Of a stretch of 32,152 bases of DNA, positions 30,646-32,152 are shown in pieces. The stretch's first letter is position 1. Each line of letters starts with the position of its first letter. A program made the translations under genes and the position numbers. The notes under the pieces were generated by a model, which was not told where the DNA came from, did not search any database, and was given only the letters and a program-made list of their open reading frames with translations. The DNA lies in NCBI GenBank assembly GCA_937991555.1, contig CALKHU010000193.1:1-32152 (forward strand), written 5' to 3'. Source of the stretch: an uncultured Caulobacter sp. (GTDB lineage Bacteria > Pseudomonadota > Alphaproteobacteria > Caulobacterales > Caulobacteraceae).

Positions 30646-31557
30646 ATGTTCCTGGTCTGCGGTGAAGCCCTGTTCGATGTCTTCCTCACGCCGGAGGGGG
30701 CGGCGCCGGCCATGGCGCCGGGCGGCTCGCCCTTCAACGTCGCGATCGGCCTGGCCCGCCTCGGCCGCCCGGTCGCCTTCGCCGCCAGCCTTTCCGGCGA
30801 CGCACTGGGACGGCGGCTGCGGCGGATGCTGGAGGCGGAAGGGGTCGACCTGTCCCAGGCCCGCGTGCTGGACGGGCCGACGCCGCTGGCGCTCGTCGAG
30901 GTCGATGACGCCGGCGTCCCGCGCTATGGCTTCCATGGCCTGCGCGAGATGGAGGTCCATCCGACGCGTCCCGACATCCCGGGGCTGGACGGACTGCATG
31001 TCGGCTCGGTCCCGATCGTATCGGCGGCGTCCGCCGGACCGCTGCTCGGCCTGATGGCCGCGGTCGGCGTCGATCGCGTCACCAGCTTCGACCCGAACGT
31101 CCGCCTCGCCGTAGAGCCCGACGCCATGCACTGGCGGGCCCAGGCCGACCGCTTCCGCCGCGAGGCCCGGCTGGTCAAGGCGAGCGAGGACGACATGCGG
31201 GCGATGCACGGCGCGGACGCCGATGTCGAGGCCGTGGCGCGCGGCTGGCTGGGCGGCCGGACGGCGCTGGTCGTCCTGACGAAGGGCGCGGCGGGCATGG
31301 TGCTGTTCGGCGGGGCGGGCGTGCGGGTCGAGGTCGCCGCCGCCGCGAGCGCCGTCGTCGACACGGTCGGGGCGGGAGACGCGGTGCAGGCCGCGCTGAT
31401 CGCCTGGCTCCAGGAGCGAGGCCTGGCGACGCCGGCGGGACTGGCGGGCCTGGGCGCCGCGGACCTCGACGCCCTCGGGCGGTTCGCGGCCGGGGCGGCG
31501 GCCGTCGCCTGTTCGCGGCGAGGGCCGGACCTGCCCAGGCGGGCGGAACTCTCCTGA
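30646..31557 (+). CDS. PfkB-family carbohydrate kinase (fructokinase-like)
   Basis: The 303-residue protein has the ribokinase/PfkB fold: GEALFDVFLTPEG, GGSPFNVAIGLARLG (about 26-40) and the ATP/anion-hole signature DTVGAGDAVQAAL, with catalytic D in GAGD. It phosphorylates a sugar or nucleoside using ATP; the GGSPFNVA start is typical of fructokinases, but the substrate is not proven. ATG 30646 has only a weak GAGGCGG site, 7 bases after the GMC stop. A GMC oxidoreductase and a sugar kinase in one unit would fit polyol or sugar catabolism, as inference. Confidence 0.88.
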   Translation: MFLVCGEALFDVFLTPEGAAPAMAPGGSPFNVAIGLARLGRPVAFAASLSGDALGRRLRRMLEAEGVDLSQARVLDGPTPLALVEVDDAGVPRYGFHGLREMEVHPTRPDIPGLDGLHVGSVPIVSAASAGPLLGLMAAVGVDRVTSFDPNVRLAVEPDAMHWRAQADRFRREARLVKASEDDMRAMHGADADVEAVARGWLGGRTALVVLTKGAAGMVLFGGAGVRVEVAAAASAVVDTVGAGDAVQAALIAWLQERGLATPAGLAGLGAADLDALGRFAAGAAAVACSRRGPDLPRRAELS

Positions 31558-31558
31558 A

Positions 31559-31598
31559 GGCCTCGCCCGAGGCCCGCGGGGCCGGCGGCCCGCCGGCC
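31559..31598. terminator. Two GC-rich inverted repeats between convergent genes
   Basis: GGCCTC-GCCC-GAGGCC (31559-31574) gives a 6-base-pair stem, and GGCCGGCGG (31580-31588) faces CCGCCGGCC (31590-31598) as a second stem, whose loop needs some base pairs to open. They lie just after the kinase stop and before the trmL stop, so they may terminate both. There is no T-tract. Confidence 0.45.
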
Positions 31599-31611
31599 GG
31601 GTCAGACGGCG

Positions 31612-32067
31612 TCAGGCGCCCGGCAGTCCGCCGGTCTGGCGCAGGCCCTCGAACAACCCGATGCCCGCGCTGACCGACAGGTTGGCCGACCGGGCGCCGG
31701 CCATGATCGGAATGACGATGCGGGCGTCGGCCAGGGCATGCACCGCCTCGCTGACTCCCGCCGTCTCGCTGCCGAACAGCAGGGTGTCGTCCGGCCGGAA
31801 GGCGAAGGCGTCCAGCCGGGTCGCGCCGCGGGTGGTGAACAGCACCAGCCGTCCCGGCGGCCGGTCGCGGAGAAAGCTGTCCCAGTCGGCGTGCCGGGTC
31901 ATGTGGGCGAGGGGGCCGTAGTCCAGCGCCGCGCGCTTCATGGCCCGGTCGTCGAAGCTGAACCCGGTCGGGCCGATGACGTGCAGATCGACGCCGAGGC
32001 AGGCCGACAGCCGGATGCAGGCGCCGACGTTCTGCGGGATCTGGGGCTGGTAGAGGGCGAGGTGCAT
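31612..32067 (-). CDS. trmL: tRNA (cytidine/uridine-34 2'-O)-methyltransferase
   Basis: TrmL methylates the ribose of the wobble base in tRNA-Leu using S-adenosylmethionine. The 151-residue SPOUT-fold protein has PQIPQNVGACIRLSACLG at the start, LFGSETAGVSEAVH (about 95-109) and IPIMAGARSANLSVSAGIG with the SAM-binding knot. It is the usual length. Start ATG 32067 has AGGGAA about 8 bases upstream; a further gene ends only 13 bases before it on the same strand. Confidence 0.93.
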   Translation of the reverse strand: MHLALYQPQIPQNVGACIRLSACLGVDLHVIGPTGFSFDDRAMKRAALDYGPLAHMTRHADWDSFLRDRPPGRLVLFTTRGATRLDAFAFRPDDTLLFGSETAGVSEAVHALADARIVIPIMAGARSANLSVSAGIGLFEGLRQTGGLPGA

Positions 32068-32080
32068 GGCGGCCCGTTCC

Positions 32081-32152
32081 CTAGCCGATGTAGCGACGCC
32101 CGGACAGGCCGCCGCCGGGCCGTCCGCCGCCGGATGATGATGACGGAACCCG
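32081..32152 (-). CDS. C-terminal end of an unidentified gene (runs off the window)
   Basis: An open frame enters at the window edge and ends TAG at 32081-32083, reading RVPSSSSGGGRPGGGLSG then RRYIG. This Ser/Gly-rich tail is too short to identify. Its position 13 bases before the trmL start, with the ribosome site between, supports a real upstream gene in the same transcript. Confidence 0.4.
   Translation of the reverse strand, partial: RVPSSSSGGGRPGGGLSGRRYIG

Overview
The window is very GC-rich and densely coded, with short intergenic gaps, many GTG/TTG starts and many 4-base start/stop overlaps. The neighbourhood chvI-chvG-hprK-manX-type EIIA-ptsH is typical of alphaproteobacteria. Next to it lie flmA/flmB-like pseB and pseC, and GANTC sites cluster before pseB. 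Together these suggest Caulobacteraceae (a Caulobacter, Phenylobacterium or Brevundimonas relative). No rRNA, tRNA, CRISPR array, prophage or insertion sequence was recognised. This is an ordinary chromosomal segment.

Layout. 1-2.3 kb: the 5' end of ahcY (minus) behind a candidate SahR-type operator, a CYTH phosphatase, and an exported amidohydrolase. 2.3-2.6 kb: a gene-free stretch of dispersed palindromic repeats. 2.6-4.2 kb: bioB and a VOC protein. 4.2-7.7 kb (minus): chvI-chvG-hprK-EIIA-ptsH, linking an envelope-stress two-component system to a regulatory PTS. 7.9-9.6 kb: a conserved-looking 569-residue protein of unknown function. 9.6-13.4 kb: pseC, pseB, an exported FliL-like protein, a HAD hydrolase and a VanZ-like protein. 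13.4-15.5 kb: a Tyr/Gly-rich lipoprotein, a decayed gene remnant beside an orphan modA, and a 34-residue membrane peptide. 15.6-19.1 kb: an AsmA protein, two small unknowns and a DUF1206 membrane protein. 19.1-23.7 kb: a DUF695 protein and an S9 peptidase (one operon), divergent from a Baeyer-Villiger-type monooxygenase. 23.8-27.0 kb: a glycosyltransferase and a debranching-type glucosidase, preceded by a hairpin that covers the ribosome-binding site. 27.0-28.9 kb (minus): a CheY-like regulator, a 157-residue partner and a MaoC-like protein. 29.0-32.15 kb: a GMC oxidoreductase, a PfkB sugar kinase, trmL, and the last codons of another gene.

How genes work together. ChvG/ChvI with HprK, EIIA and HPr form one translationally coupled regulatory unit. 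PseB and PseC catalyse the first two steps toward pseudaminic acid, the sugar that decorates flagellins in this family. The glycosyltransferase and glucosidase look like an alpha-glucan or stress-sugar pair.

The most unusual item is the CheY-like regulator at 28.3-28.9 kb. Its receiver is followed by an arginine-rich linker and a C-terminal peptide resembling the CheY-binding N-terminus of FliM, and its stop codon overlaps the start of an uncharacterised helical partner. This could be a motility-control module that is not obviously any textbook che gene. All functional statements come from motif reading and recall of families; nothing was searched.
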